The notes beneath the pieces were generated by a model. It searched no databases and was not told the DNA's origin. It saw only the letters and a program-made list of their open reading frames with translations. From NCBI GenBank assembly GCA_944548615.1, contig OX155980.1, forward strand, positions 59,072,533 through 59,136,532: 64,000 nt of DNA. The letters are read 5' to 3'. Source of the DNA: Micropterix aruncella (Eukaryota > Arthropoda > Insecta > Lepidoptera > Micropterigidae). A program made the translations under genes and the position numbers. Of this stretch, positions 34,701 to 44,046 are shown in pieces; position 1 is the stretch's first letter, and every line of letters begins with the position of its first letter.

Positions 34701-36477
34701 TAAATTAAAAGTTTTTTTGTTTTGTTAAATTCGAAGTTTAGCTACAGCCGATTACGTAACCCAAAAAACTGAGTTGAAACTCTTTTGATGAAGGCGGTGA
34801 CCACCGAGATAAATACATTTTTAATTTAACTGTAGGATATCAACAAAAACACCTTTCAGGTAGGCTAATCTACTGTAAACACAAATCTCCAATAAATCTT
34901 TTTTTGTAAAAAAAAACATTTTTTTTGAGAATTTGATATACAGCATCACTTCTTGACCAAGCATTTAGGGGATAAACCTACCCCACTGAGGTGGATATGT
35001 AGGCCAAATTATCGAGTGATAACGATCCCAAAATCCAAGTGTTTTTTCAATAAAATAGATTGAAAAGTACAATTTTTACCAGCCTGTGCATCGAGTAAAT
35101 AACAATGGAAGACATCACAATCAAAAGTACTGCGGTTCCTGCTATTCCAGCATCATGCATAGCAAGTGGCATTGTCAGTAAACCTGTCCCTATGACACCT
35201 TTCGTCAAGTTGACCAGCGTTAATAAATACCTGAAAGTAGATAAATGGTTCCACAATCCCAAGCAGCAATAATATTACACGATGCGCATTAATTAGGTAC
35301 ATATCTCCCTGACACGACTCATCCCTTATTTTTCCCTATAACAGCATTTCTTAGATTGGTTACACATAATTATATGGATTAGGTATAGTAGCTTACATCA
35401 AAATTTTTGTCACTAAGAGCAGGTTCAGTATCCGTAGACCATGCCAAAGCTTAATGAATTCATTTTTGTCACATTTACAAAGTTTAATGAATATGTCTGT
35501 ATTTTTTAAAATAAAACATCGCTTACAAAAAAAATACGCATTACATTTTTTTTTCATTAAATTGAGCAAACTGACGAAAACGACTTTTAAAAAAAATATA
35601 TTTTCACACAATAATTACACAATTAATACAGTAAATATATCTTATTACACTAAAACGAGATCTGGTTTGTCTGTGATATAAAAAACCGATACACTTAAAA
35701 TAAATGTTAAGTTATCAGTTTTACGTTTAATTCAACCGGTAATTTGGGCAACTCTTTTAAGGCATTGAATACATATACAGGTATCCATGAATAGGTAAAT
35801 ACTAATTAATTACAAGCAGTTGCTATACAATAAATCATACTACCGTAGATAGGACCGGTTTTCAATCAAACCGGCTGGTCTACTTAGTTACATAGAAATT
35901 GCTCCTTATGTGTTTTGATTTAAAAAAAAATATATTATTTTGATAAGAATTGATTGATAGTATGTTCAGTATATGATTATGATCGACAGTATAATTGGTG
36001 TTTAAAAAACTGTTATAATCGCAGGAAAAAATGGATAGAGAGGAAGTCAAAATTCGGTCAAAATATATAAATATGGTTTTGAAACATAATTTATTCAGAG
36101 CAAATAATATGAAATACTAATATTCTATAGGTTTGTGTTGACACTTCCTTCGACTACGATTAAAAAACAAGGGTTACCCTCCCCCTCCTCCTCTCTCCTC
36201 CCCCTGGCAACCAGTTATAACAAACCCTAGCGGAAATTTAAAAAAGTTATCATATTTGAGTTGCTAGATCATGCAATTATATTATCCACAAAAGACGAAT
36301 ATTCTTGCAACAATGTACTTTCCGCTGCGATTTTCTAATACTTAACATTGATAGTTAGTAATATTTTATCATACGTACCCCGTAGGAAGATCTACATTTC
36401 TATTCGAATGGGGATCGAAATCAGTCTCCGGTAATTTTCCTTCAGGCAGAGTAACTATCTTACTATCCAAATCATTC
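22537..36477 (-). CDS. SLC36-type amino acid transporter-like gene, nine exons, 5' exon missing
   Basis: A multi-spanning membrane transporter of the amino acid/auxin permease superfamily, closest by motif to insect proton-coupled amino acid transporters (SLC36, pathetic-like). Joined exons: 36477-36379, 35230-35080, 33631-33510, 30420-30336, 29145-29019, 27144-26984, 25880-25702, 24180-24014, 22778-22537. Every intron is GT-AG and all phases agree, giving 443 residues with no stop. Key features: acidic-polar N-terminus FDPHSNRN (about 23-30), first membrane helix with KGVIGTGLLTMP (43-54), LAHGPS (114-119), VEENCKNPHQY (252-262), GYLNFGNQVLP (284-294), PYLGALVSLVGA (371-382). About 11 membrane segments can be counted. 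Transport at plasma membrane or lysosome is inferred from family; substrate unknown. The start codon lies on an unseen upstream exon ending in two bases of a split codon. Confidence 0.85.
24014..24180 (-). CDS. SLC36-like gene, exon with helices 8-9
   Basis: Acceptor TTCATTTCAG, donor GTAAGT. It encodes IGTASLVCFGISVFLSFPIH, CFPLVDIFRKEFKPDMNQSR and AIFKAGIVAIS. FPLVDI corresponds to the family's Y/F-P-x-x-I block and the charged part is an extended loop. Confidence 0.9.
24838..25425. repeat. Dispersed repeat family B, copy 3, in an intron
   Basis: The longest copy. It starts at the GGCCCAGGAGCCGACGAG end, includes GGGAAAGTATTGTGAACACG, a GT/CT microsatellite (24976-25054), TATTCCTCCACCATAGCGCC, TTTGGCATGCAGGCATCATT and AATCTCGAAATATTGGACTT. 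It ends near GTAAGGGAACCCAAACGG. It lies between transporter exons at 24180 and 25702. Non-coding. Confidence 0.85.
25702..25880 (-). CDS. SLC36-like gene, exon with helix 7
   Basis: Acceptor TTGTCTTACAG, donor GTAAGC. It encodes VMAVEENCKNPHQYTMACGI, LNIGLIIPATLNFLVGLIG and YLNFGNQVLPNYIRSIPAEN. The E-N-x-x-x-x-P and G-Y-L-x-F/Y-G signatures are among the most conserved of SLC36. A longer open frame running past the donor into the intron is accidental. Confidence 0.9.
26984..27144 (-). CDS. SLC36-like gene, exon with helices 5-6
   Basis: Acceptor ATATATTTTCAG, donor GTAAGT. It encodes NALVFAALIVSMIYCLMNI, a charged loop with KIQKNNKQ, and MQAFGMSVFSLVSVGV, the family's helix 6. Ends in phase 0. 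Confidence 0.85.
27469..27519. repeat. Perfect 22-bp inverted repeat with 7-base loop
   Basis: 27469-27490 (starts GTCCAGTCCTATGCG) is the exact reverse complement of 27498-27519, separated by CTCGCAA. It lies in the intron between transporter exons at 27144 and 29019. No flanking transposon end is visible. It could be a fold-back duplication or a small-RNA precursor. Confidence 0.9.
27836..28345. repeat. Dispersed repeat family B, copy 4, in an intron
   Basis: Begins CTTTTCCGGTCCACTAACCG and ends AACGGAACCCTAACGGG. Between them are TATTCCTCCACGATAGCGC, TTTGGCATGCAGGCATCATT and GGTACACAGATGCCATG. It has the complete middle block missing in copy 1. Same orientation as copies 1-3. Confidence 0.85.
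29019..29145 (-). CDS. SLC36-like gene, exon with helix 4
   Basis: Acceptor TTTCACTTCAG, donor GTAAGT. It encodes a short exterior loop (LVNEDYVPW) and helix 4 with LLLILLPTIVMTIVFRSMK and FVSLM. Ends one base into a glycine codon. Confidence 0.85.
29586..29880. repeat. Dispersed repeat family D, copy 1, in an intron
   Basis: Shares TCGCTACACTACCG, GAAAACGTCTTTGGTAGTCAA, CCCTTTCCGTTGCGGAGTTA, GATTCTTTGGTCGC and CCTATCCGACCCCTCCCATG with copies at 61995-62234 and, inverted, 43090-43350. No ORF. Class unknown. Confidence 0.7.
30336..30420 (-). CDS. SLC36-like gene, exon with helix 3
   Basis: Acceptor TTTTTTCATCCTAG, donor GTAAGT. It encodes KIITTFNAICQVGICIIYYL and FSAEVLQT, the helix-3 motif with the family's Q-x-G-x-C pattern and a following F-x-A. 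Phase joins exactly to both neighbours. Confidence 0.85.
30815..31431. repeat. Hairpin-bearing repeat, copy 1 (MITE-like)
   Basis: About 617 bp, repeated in the same orientation at 32557-33161. Near both ends the inverted motif AAGCTATTGCATA is found (30843-30855 and, reversed, near 31409-31422). Inside, 30922-31015 is a long imperfect palindrome: GCGCTCTATCGG…TCATTTGC pairs with GCAAATGA…CCGATAGATCGC. No ORF of note. It lies in a transporter-gene intron. Confidence 0.85.
31540..32040 (+). pseudogene. mariner-like transposase relic
   Basis: The plus strand, with frame changes, reads APSRTKIYSWFAEFERARVN (about 31611-31670), then GRPSTIVNNKN, the helix-turn-helix part of mariner transposases. 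After a deletion it resumes as HPPYSPELPPCDFS (31891-31935), the region holding the third catalytic Asp, then FPSLEEAV. The central catalytic portion is gone. It is sandwiched between the two hairpin-bearing repeats. Confidence 0.75.
32557..33161. repeat. Hairpin-bearing repeat, copy 2 (MITE-like)
   Basis: About 605 bp, some 90 percent or more similar to 30815-31431, from GGCACTCGGGGACTGCCGC to AGCTATGCAATAGCTTAAAA. The internal palindrome at 32673-32767 is cleaner at its base than in copy 1: GCGCTCTATCGG pairs exactly with CCGATAGAGCGC. Confidence 0.85.
33510..33631 (-). CDS. SLC36-like gene, exon after helix 2
   Basis: Acceptor TTTAATTCTCCAG, donor GTAAGT. It encodes LWVNYQICKYFKFGFIGYNQ and AFRISLAHGPSICKCLSKHS; the LAHGP stretch matches the family loop before helix 3. 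Starts in phase 0 and ends with two bases. Confidence 0.8.
35080..35230 (-). CDS. SLC36-like gene, exon with membrane helices 1-2
   Basis: Acceptor CTACTTTCAG and donor GTAAAA. It encodes YLLTLVNLTKGVIGTGLLTM and the following helix, ending YSMHRL. The GTGLL motif is the substrate-contacting unwound part of helix 1 in this superfamily. Confidence 0.85.
36379..36477 (-). CDS. SLC36-like gene, first exon found (cytosolic N-terminus)
   Basis: The acceptor is TTTTCTTGAAG before 36477 and the donor is GTACGT from 36378. The exon begins with one base completing a codon and ends with two. It encodes NDLDSKIVTLPEGKLPETDF and then DPHSNRNVDLPTG, the soluble segment before helix 1; a similar DPH/N-rich motif occurs in SLC36 N-termini. 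Confidence 0.75.
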
Positions 36478-36544
36478 CTTCAAGAAAATCAAATATTATA
36501 CACCATTGTTTAACATCACCTGCCATCTGTTTAAAAAAGATCGG

Positions 36545-36680
36545 ACGAAATTGATTCGATAGAAGCTCAACTTGACGCCGACACAGCACAAGATCGTGCT
36601 CAGTGGAGGAGAAGCACAAGGAAGGCCGACCCCAAGTCAAAAGGACAGGGTCTAGGAAAAGAAGAAGAAGATAAAATCAG
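36545..36680 (+). pseudogene. C-terminal tail of a LINE (RTE-like)
   Basis: Plus-strand reading gives DSIEAQLDADTAQDRAQWRR followed by STRKADPKSKG. The D/W-R-x-x-x-x-KADP ending is that of RTE-type ORF2 proteins. Only the last 45 or so codons and an AAGAAG tail remain. Just upstream of the first located transporter exon, antisense to it. Confidence 0.5.
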
Positions 36681-37889
36681 CAGCGAGGGCCTTAAGAACT
36701 CGGTAAACAAGTATTCTTTCATTTAAATCTCCAATACAAATTATCGTTAAATGTTATTCATGTTAAAAAAAAACATCCATTTCACATTGAATCTTGACAT
36801 CATAATACCTTCCGTATTAACCTTCCTTTGAGGGCTATAAACTTTGTGGTGGAGTATCAAAATTTTTGATACATAAACCTATTAAAGTCAATGTAGATAA
36901 CATGTATGTCAAGTTTTGGGACATAAGTGTTCATTAATATGCAAAGTTTCAAGTTTTCCAAAATTTGATTAATTTACTATTTCAGTCTGAAATTATATGT
37001 ACCTACTAAAACACGTACTAAAAGAAAAACAACAAATTGACAAAGTCGCCGTAAATATTTTATTTATTTATTTAAAATCACCAGAGATAGTTGTTTATTT
37101 GCGATATTTTTAAAAAAACGGTATATTTTTAAACAATAACCTAATATGTTTTTGGGTAATATTTAGACTCTGACATGTCAATAACATTGAAAAAATATAA
37201 TTTATAAATTATTCGTATTCGATAATTTATAAAATGATTTTGAAATTATGGGACACATATGTTTCATGGTCCGTAAACATTTTTCCAGAAATCTACTCAA
37301 ACAGCATCTTGTATGATACTATTCATTTGGTAGTCATTTATGTGAAGAAATAGTAGTCATTTGTGTGAAGTAGTCAAAAATGCAAATAGAAATATCAATA
37401 TGGCTGACAGTTGTCAATAGTATGAAGGAATCCACCTTCACCGGCCTCTTGATCAAGTTTCGTGCAAACGGGATCCTATTGGCACAGTAGGTGTAATACT
37501 GTGACAGTTGTCTCTCCGTTGACTGTCTGTATTTCACCGATTATCTTAACCAGATTGTTTTTGTTAATCTTGATATTAAATTTCATTTATTACCAAATAA
37601 ACTTTATAAATATTTCGAATTAAAAATAAATCTTTAGAATTAAAAATCTTTCAATCTTCAAACACAAGCTCAAGGCTTTTATTTTGACACGCAAGGCCGT
37701 AGCCAGGGGGGGGGGGGGGGGATCAAGGGGGATTAATCCCCCCCGAAATTAAAAAAAAACAAAAATCTTTAGTAAGTACCAATGAGACTGCAAACTAGTT
37801 ACATGCAGTGCGCCCGTCTCACTCTGTTGTTTGTTATACACAACACAATAGTTAATAAATACAAACAAAATTCCCTACCTACTGTTTTT

Positions 37890-38345
37890 TAAAATGTACG
37901 ATTGTGCTTTATGCTCGCTTGGTACTCGCACTACGATACGCTCGCGCGGCGTTTGCAAAAGCCGGCAGCCAATGGGCATGGCACGGCGCGGGGTGCGGGG
38001 CGGTGCGGGGGTGAGTGAATGTGTTGAGGTCTCGTGTCGTGCGTGCGCGTGCGTTGACGATCCGAGCAGTGAGCTTTGCAGATTTACAGGGAGTGCTTGA
38101 CTGTGTCGCTCGTTACGCTACAGTGGTTTCGAAAAGGATTGGAAGCATCATTTGCGTACGATCAGCACCCAGTTAGTTCGCTGTTCCGAATTTACCGCAC
38201 CGCCTGAAACGCCTTTTATGGGATAGGTAAATAATCTTTACTTTTACTAGATTATAAAGTGAAGAACTAGATGCCTCGACGCGGTGTCACGACGCGCGCG
38301 CTGTGCGGTGCGCTCGCGTTTCAGATACATTTTCTCAATAAATTA
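37890..38345 (+). promoter_or_regulatory. CpG-rich presumptive promoter and leader of the hAT element
   Basis: Base composition changes sharply from A+T-rich to very CpG-rich, with phrases such as GGCACGGCGCGGGGTGCGG. The region lies 0.5-1 kb upstream of the transposase ATG at 38864. GATAG/GTAAATAATC near 38222-38229 looks like a donor, and TTTTTTTAATTGTTACAG ending at 38846 like an acceptor. A spliced 5' UTR driven from here is plausible but inferred. Confidence 0.4.
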
Positions 38346-38863
38346 GTAAAAAAGCGACTCGCTCACAGAATTGTACATGCTCTAGGGTAAATAATCTAGG
38401 GCATTCTATGGTGAAATGCTAAACAGTGCAATGGAAACGATATACAGTGCACTGAAGTGAAAATAGTGCTGTGAATTAATAGTGACTGATTTAGTTTACA
38501 GAGGCGCGTTTACCAGACCTTTGTTGTAAATTTTGTGTGTTAGACGATTGTTTAGAAAATAAATCCTCATTTTTGGAATCGGCATTTTATTTCCGAATAG
38601 TATAAACACATCCGTATAAACTCTCTCATCCGTAACAGTATAAATAAGGTGCATAAATATAAAATGAGTGGTAGGAATTGAGTGTCAGTGTTTTTTGTAA
38701 TTAAAATTAAAATTTAAAGGATTTGATGCCTAAGACTCTAAGAGTAGACTACCTATATAAAACCTACTCGTATTCTTTTTCTTTTAAACCTTTAAATGTC
38801 GTACAAATGGAATTAATAATTGGCTTCTTTTTTTAATTGTTACAGATCGGTTCAACATTTAAA

Positions 38864-39236
38864 ATGGCAAAAAGGACGCAAGAAAATACATTATTCAAAT
38901 ATTTATTTAAAAAATCTAAACTTGAAGGTGAAGGTGAAAAAAGTGAAGTTTCTACTGAAAATCAGTGTTCAAGTGTTTTCGACAATGATACTGCTACAAG
39001 TAGTTCTGGTTTCGTTCCTGTGGCGGCTGTGGCTATTGATGATGTTTCTCAGCATATTTTAGATGTAGGTTATTATACGGGATCAAACACCAAAATTGAT
39101 GATGATTTGAAGTACAGATTGTTAAAATCTCCTTGGATGCCAGAAAAGACATTCAAGTTTCCAGTAAGTGACGATAAAAGAAAGCTAAAATTTCAAATAC
39201 AATGGTTTGAACACTTCTTGTGGTTGGTTTACACGA
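38864..39236 (+). pseudogene. hAT transposase, N-terminal segment
   Basis: The first ATG after the acceptor-like TTGTTACAG starts MAKRTQENTLFKYLFKK, a Lys-rich start, then a Ser/Thr-rich linker. DDLKYRLLKSPWMPEKTFKFP and KFQIQWFEHFLWLVYT follow: the start of the TTF/BED-like zinc-binding domain. After WLVYT the protein sense passes to the frame of the next segment (a shift near 39228-39238). Original translation would continue into the Cys pair CKYC. Confidence 0.8.
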
Positions 39237-40583
39237 GTAGGTATAGGGCAACAAGGTGCTTTATGCAAATACTGCGTATTATTTGCCAGACATTGCGCAG
39301 CAGGTAAAGGCTCTCATCAGCAGCTGAAATCCTTAGTTACTCAGCCGCTCACTAAATGGAAAGATGCTGTACATGATTTCAAACATCACAGTGATAGCCA
39401 GTACCACAAATCTTCTGTATTATTGACTAATAATTTTTTGAAGGTGTATAATAAATCTCAACCAAATATAATGAGTCAGATTGATAGCGGATACTTAGTG
39501 CAAACAGCTGAAAACCGGAAACGGCTCATTCCGGTTATTGAAACGATTAAATTATGTGGACGTCAGGAATTGGCTCTGAGAGGTACGTGCGACTCAGGTC
39601 CAATAAAAATCAATGATCCTGAGCCGGAAACAAATGATGGAAACTTTCGTGCTATCTTACGGATGAGAAGCAGTTGTGGAGACTCAAATCTAATAAATCA
39701 CACGGAAAATATGACGTTAAACGCTACCTACTTAAGCCCGACCATACAAAATGAACTTATTGCAATTTGTGGTGAAATAGTCCAGAAAAAAGTTGTGCAA
39801 GGATTGAATTCAGCGAAATTTTTTTCAATCCTTGTTGATGAAACTACTGATGTTTCACGACAACAACAAATGTCCATTTGTGTGAGATATGCCGAGCCAA
39901 AAGATAACGGGTTTATCTTGCGTGAAGATTTTTTAACTTTTGTAACAGTTGAGAATACAAAAGGAAAGTATTTAGAAAATGCAATTTTATCTGATTTAAA
40001 ATCTTTGGGAGTAGATTGCGAATATTTAATCGGACAAGGATATGATGGAGCTTCTTCGATGAAAGGAAGTTTTAAAGGTGTGCAGGCAGTAATTCGTGAG
40101 TCACATCCAGAAGCTTTGTACGTTCATTGCAGCTCACATTCATTGAATTTAGCTCTGGGTCATTTTTGCCAGGTTCAGCCTATTCGAAATACGATTGGAA
40201 TTTTAAAATCGGTTGGAAATTTCATCAAGTCTTCGGCAAAACGAACCAAGTGCTTAAAAGAGAATATCGAAAAATACTTCCCCGAAACAAAATGGAAAAA
40301 CCTTACGGCAATGTGCGAGACCCGTTGGGTTGAAAATCACGATGGGTTGTTAAGATTTAAGGAAATCTATAAAGCTATTGTTGATACACTAGACGACTTA
40401 AGCACTGAAATGGATTCTGAAACATCGTCAAAGGCTAATTCTTTCATGAGATCAGTCATTTCAAGTGATTTTGTTATAAGCTTATGTTGCCTAGGAATGT
40501 TGTTCCCATACACACTGACCTATGCAAAATACTTCAATCTCCCCTATGCGATTTGGCAGCAGCTTTACAACATGTCGATTTAA
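39207..40583 (+). pseudogene. hAT transposase, zinc-binding and catalytic segment
   Basis: The second frame continues with RVGIGQQGALCKYCVLFARH, HHSDSQYHKSS (Cys and His ligands of the DNA-binding finger) and the catalytic core. ILVDETTDVSRQQQMSICVR holds the first catalytic Asp, LIGQGYDGASSMKG the second motif and VHCSSHSLNLALGH the Cys/His motif of the hAT insertion. CETRWVENHDG is the RW motif. The sense leaves this frame near 40515-40525 (after LGMLFPYTL), so the last 20 or so residues to the stop at 40583 are out of frame. Confidence 0.88.
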
Positions 40584-41290
40584 TTATAAATACTATTGAA
40601 GATGTACGCCAAAATATTGATTTAAAATTTGCTGAACTTTTCAAGAATGCACAGAATTTGCTCAGTACGGTAAACGAGGAAATGAAAATTCCGCGAATAA
40701 CGTCAAGCCAAGAGCATAGGGCAAACTACAACACAAAAGATCCTGAGACTTATTTTAGAATAACTATAATGATCCCACTTTTGGACGATTTCATTGATCA
40801 GCTTCAGTCGAGATTCCAAAATCATAAAGCTACATTGTCATCTCTCAACATTTTAATTCCGTATGTGTGTTGCAAAGAACAAATTTATGATAATTATCAA
40901 GAAAACTACTTTGAGCTCTATAAAAAACATTTGGAATGCGACTTTGTAAAAGCTGAATTAGACATGTGGCGGATAAAATGGCTGGACGAATCTGAAGTAG
41001 ATCGACCAACATGTGCTATTGAAGCTCTCGGAGAATGCAACCAGGCCTTGTTTCCAAACATTCACAAACTTTTAAAGATATTGGCGACACTGCCTGTTTC
41101 CACATGTACCCCTGAGAGGACTTTCTCTTCTCTGAAACGCCTCAAAACCTATTTAAGAAACTCTACACACCAGGAAAGACTAAACGGTTTGGCGTTAGTG
41201 TCAATCCACCGCAGAATGGACATCGACACCGAGGAGGTAATTGATTCGTTCGCTGCAAAGAAAGCTAGAAGATTACATTTAATTTTGTAA
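40484..41290 (+). pseudogene. hAT transposase, C-terminal dimerisation segment
   Basis: The third frame takes over with DLCKILQSPLCDLAAALQHV and carries the rest of the insertion domain. It ends in the hAT dimerisation domain: LATLPVSTCTPERTFSSLKR, LKTYLRNSTHQERLNGLALV and SIHRRMDIDTEEVIDSFA. The normal C-terminus and TAA at 41290 are kept. Together the three segments are about 790 residues, a usual length for this group. One small indel separates each pair of frames and no other stop is present, so inactivation is recent or partly a sequencing matter. Confidence 0.88.
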
Positions 41291-41441
41291 TTGTAAATGT
41301 AATGGTTTTCTATTAAATGTATATGATAAGTAACACCATTTTATTTCTTTTATTAAAATTGTTTTTTTCACTGGTCCACCAAACCAAACCAAACCCCCCC
41401 CCCCCCCGAAATTGCTTTCTGGCTACGGCCTTGTTGACACG

Positions 41442-42900
41442 TACAACTATTTACAGATATTTTACTAAATAGTTAATATTACACTCACGCCATCATCCAT
41501 ACCACGGCACCCAAGTCCAACTAACACAAACTATTTAAATTTTTAATTAACTTACTCTGACGCCATTGCTAAATGTGTATAATCAGTTTTCAAATTCGTT
41601 GACCATGAAGAGTAATATATTCAAAATATACAGTAAAAAACAGAAAGCATTTTATAATATCCATCTGTCAATGACAGCATTTTGTCTTCCATTTGCATTT
41701 TTTTTTACAAATTTATTTTAGAACATTGTGTCTACATTATCAAAAATGGAATTTTAAATGTACAATATAGACTGAAAGCTTTTGATTTAAAACCGACGTA
41801 AATATAAAGGCTTTTTTCGCGTACCTACTTAATTATGTATTCCATTAAATTTACATTAAGGTGCGTGCCCATGTAAACCCGAAAAATATCATATCGAATG
41901 ATCACAACAGCTGTTATATTACAAATTATATGATTTAATTGAGTTTATTGATAAAATTCTGACACAATCATGTGTAGGAATACCTATCAACAAGTTATAA
42001 ATAAATTAAATAAAAAAAAACAACGTGATCGATCTTAGCGTGTTAATTACTGGCAAATATGATACTATTTTAAAGACTTCAGTAAAGGCGCAATGTTTTA
42101 AATAACTTGCCGTGTATGCGCCTTACATTTTTTTTAAGTATAATGAGTCGAAATTAGCTAATAAAATAATAGTGTCATGAATCTGAGATTTATATATTTT
42201 ATTTTCCAAATTATAGGAACTATTAGATATGCTTAGATTGTCATCAATAGAAAAGATATTCTGTTATCGAGTTTGAAAATTAGAATCTTTGAAGATCACT
42301 CGAAAAAACTAATGTGAGTAGTCGATTTTCTCGAAATTGTTAAAATTGCCAATATCTCGAAAACTAAGACACTTTTATTAGAAGCATGTTTAGTTTTTCT
42401 GGATAGTTATGAGCTGGCCTATCAGACCTCCAAGGGATATCGTTTACTTTTGGGACATGTTGTATATTATTATAATTCTAATATAACTATATATTTTTTT
42501 TGTTACCTTACTTATTTAATTGTTATATTACCTTACCTAATCATCTACAAAAGGAGACCATAGCTAGGTCAACAAACAGGTCAAGTACCAATAAAGTGGG
42601 TTCTGGTTTTCTTTGACCGTTCTTTCCAGGGTAATAGAATAGACTTATATATTTCATAGAATCCGTAGGAAAAAACAAAATTATATACTATTATTGTTTA
42701 TTAACGTTCAGCGTGTGTACGCAATGTAGTAACGTTGGTTTTTTTAAAAAAAAAATTCATTTGTCACTTTTTGTCCCTAATTTAAGCGCAATTTTACAAA
42801 TATATAGTTGAAAATAGGAGGCCCATCAGCCAAGACCCCACCAAACAAGCGCTTTTGAAAAATATAACGTATAACTAGTTTCTAATCGATTTTAATTAAC
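41442..42900. other. Gene-free A+T-rich stretch
   Basis: No ORF with motif support and no repeat shared with the rest of the window was recognised between the hAT target duplication and repeat D copy 2. Confidence 0.5.
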
Positions 42901-43089
42901 ACAAATATCAAAATAAAAGTAAATTTACCACAAAATGCACTAAATTCGGTCGAAACAAAAAATGCCAGGGAATCGCGAGACAAAAGTTAATGAATTTTCT
43001 GACGACGTATTTCGTAAGAAATTTTAGCGCATTTTGACGAGAAAACGTCTTTATTAAATAGGCTCCTATATTTAAAAAAAACCGCCACA

Positions 43090-43350
43090 TTGAGCGACGT
43101 GACACTTCTGTTGTACGCAAATATTAGCGTACATTTCTTGGTCCGAAGGTTGGGGCACGAATTGGCTTGTATATATTAAAAATAGACCATCGTCCTTTGC
43201 TAAGTGTTTTGACTTGCATGTTTTTGTGATTACGTCATCGAGTAGGGGAGGTGTCGGATACGGTACTGGAAATACACTCCGAGCGACCAAAGAATTAGTA
43301 ATAATTTCGCGACCGGCAACGGAAAGGGTTACACAAATGTTTTCCGCCAT
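43090..43350 (-). repeat. Dispersed repeat family D, copy 2 (inverted)
   Basis: The reverse complement carries AACCCTTTCCGTTGCCGGTC, AATTCTTTGGTCGCTCGGAG, ATCCGACACCTCCCCTACTC, GATGACGTAATCACAAA and ACACTTAGCAAAGGACGATG. These align in order with 29720-29870. The minus-strand ORF at 43072-43350 follows the repeat and is not a gene. Confidence 0.7.
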
Positions 43351-43544
43351 CGTGTATAGGTTTCGTGTATTCTATAATATGAGTGTATTCTAAAATATGG
43401 TTTTCAGGTATTTTAATTAAAATTATCGCAGATCGTATCCCTTTAAAACAAATAAATAGCAATAGCTACCCCATTTGGTATGGTTAACCTCTTATAAACG
43501 TAATTAAGGAGAAATCACAGTAACAAAGGAAATGGAAAAAATAT

Positions 43545-44046
43545 AAAAACCCATTAGACTATGAATCCTTCTCCATCCTACGCGCTAGACAAACAAATAT
43601 TACCAAATACTGCTTTAATAAGTATATCAATGCAACTAAGCTAAAAATAAAAAGCGATGCAAAATCTTTTTGGCGTTATAACAAAAATCAAGTCAAGTCC
43701 CGCTTTCCCACAGACTATGCATTATAATGACCTGTACGCGAGCAACGCATTTTATTATCTGGGTGTAGTTTTAAATGACAGATTAAGCTTTCGGGCACAT
43801 ATTGCAGCTATTGCCGAAAAATCTAGTAAAATGCTTGGCTTCATAATTCGCGCAACGACCCATTAATATTGAAGTTATTATACAATGCGTTTGTCCAATC
43901 TCTCCTTGAGTTTGCTTTTCCAATATGGTCTCCCTTATTATTAGGTCCATATTAACCGACTGCAAAGTATCCTAAATAAGTTCGTTCGATATTTAAATTT
44001 CAAGACGAAAAGTCATTGTAATACTACCGATGAGGCGGCCTTACTA
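43545..44046 (+). pseudogene. LINE ORF2 fragment, left half (internally deleted)
   Basis: The plus strand reads LDYESFSILRARQTNITKYC and KSDAKSFWRYNK (the region between endonuclease and RT), then FPTDYA. The RT core is deleted, because the next recognisable text is YLGVVLNDRLSFRAHIAAIA and SSKMLGFIIRATTHF from the RT thumb, then LLYNAFVQSLLEFAFPIWSP and LNKFVRYLNFKTKSH. Jockey/CR1-like. It is continued at 44697 after a Helitron-like insertion. Confidence 0.75.

Larger units (their letters stand above)
37692..41433 (+). mobile_element. Full-length hAT transposon with 15-bp TIRs and 8-bp target duplication
   Basis: The left end CAAGGCCGTAGCCAG (37692-37706) is matched exactly by the reverse complement of 41419-41433. 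TTGACACG flanks it at 37684-37691 and 41434-41441; 8 bp is the hAT target length. Just inside the left TIR is a run of Gs, and a run of Cs precedes the right TIR. The element is 3742 bp: a long GC-rich 5' region, then a transposase gene of the P52rIPK/zinc-finger MYM1-like group. Exact termini suggest recent insertion, although two frameshifts break the transposase. Confidence 0.93.

Noticed and set aside
42908..43350. Minus-strand ORFs over repeat D copy 2
   Set aside because: The sequence aligns with non-coding copies at 29.6 and 62.0 kb that have no matching frame.
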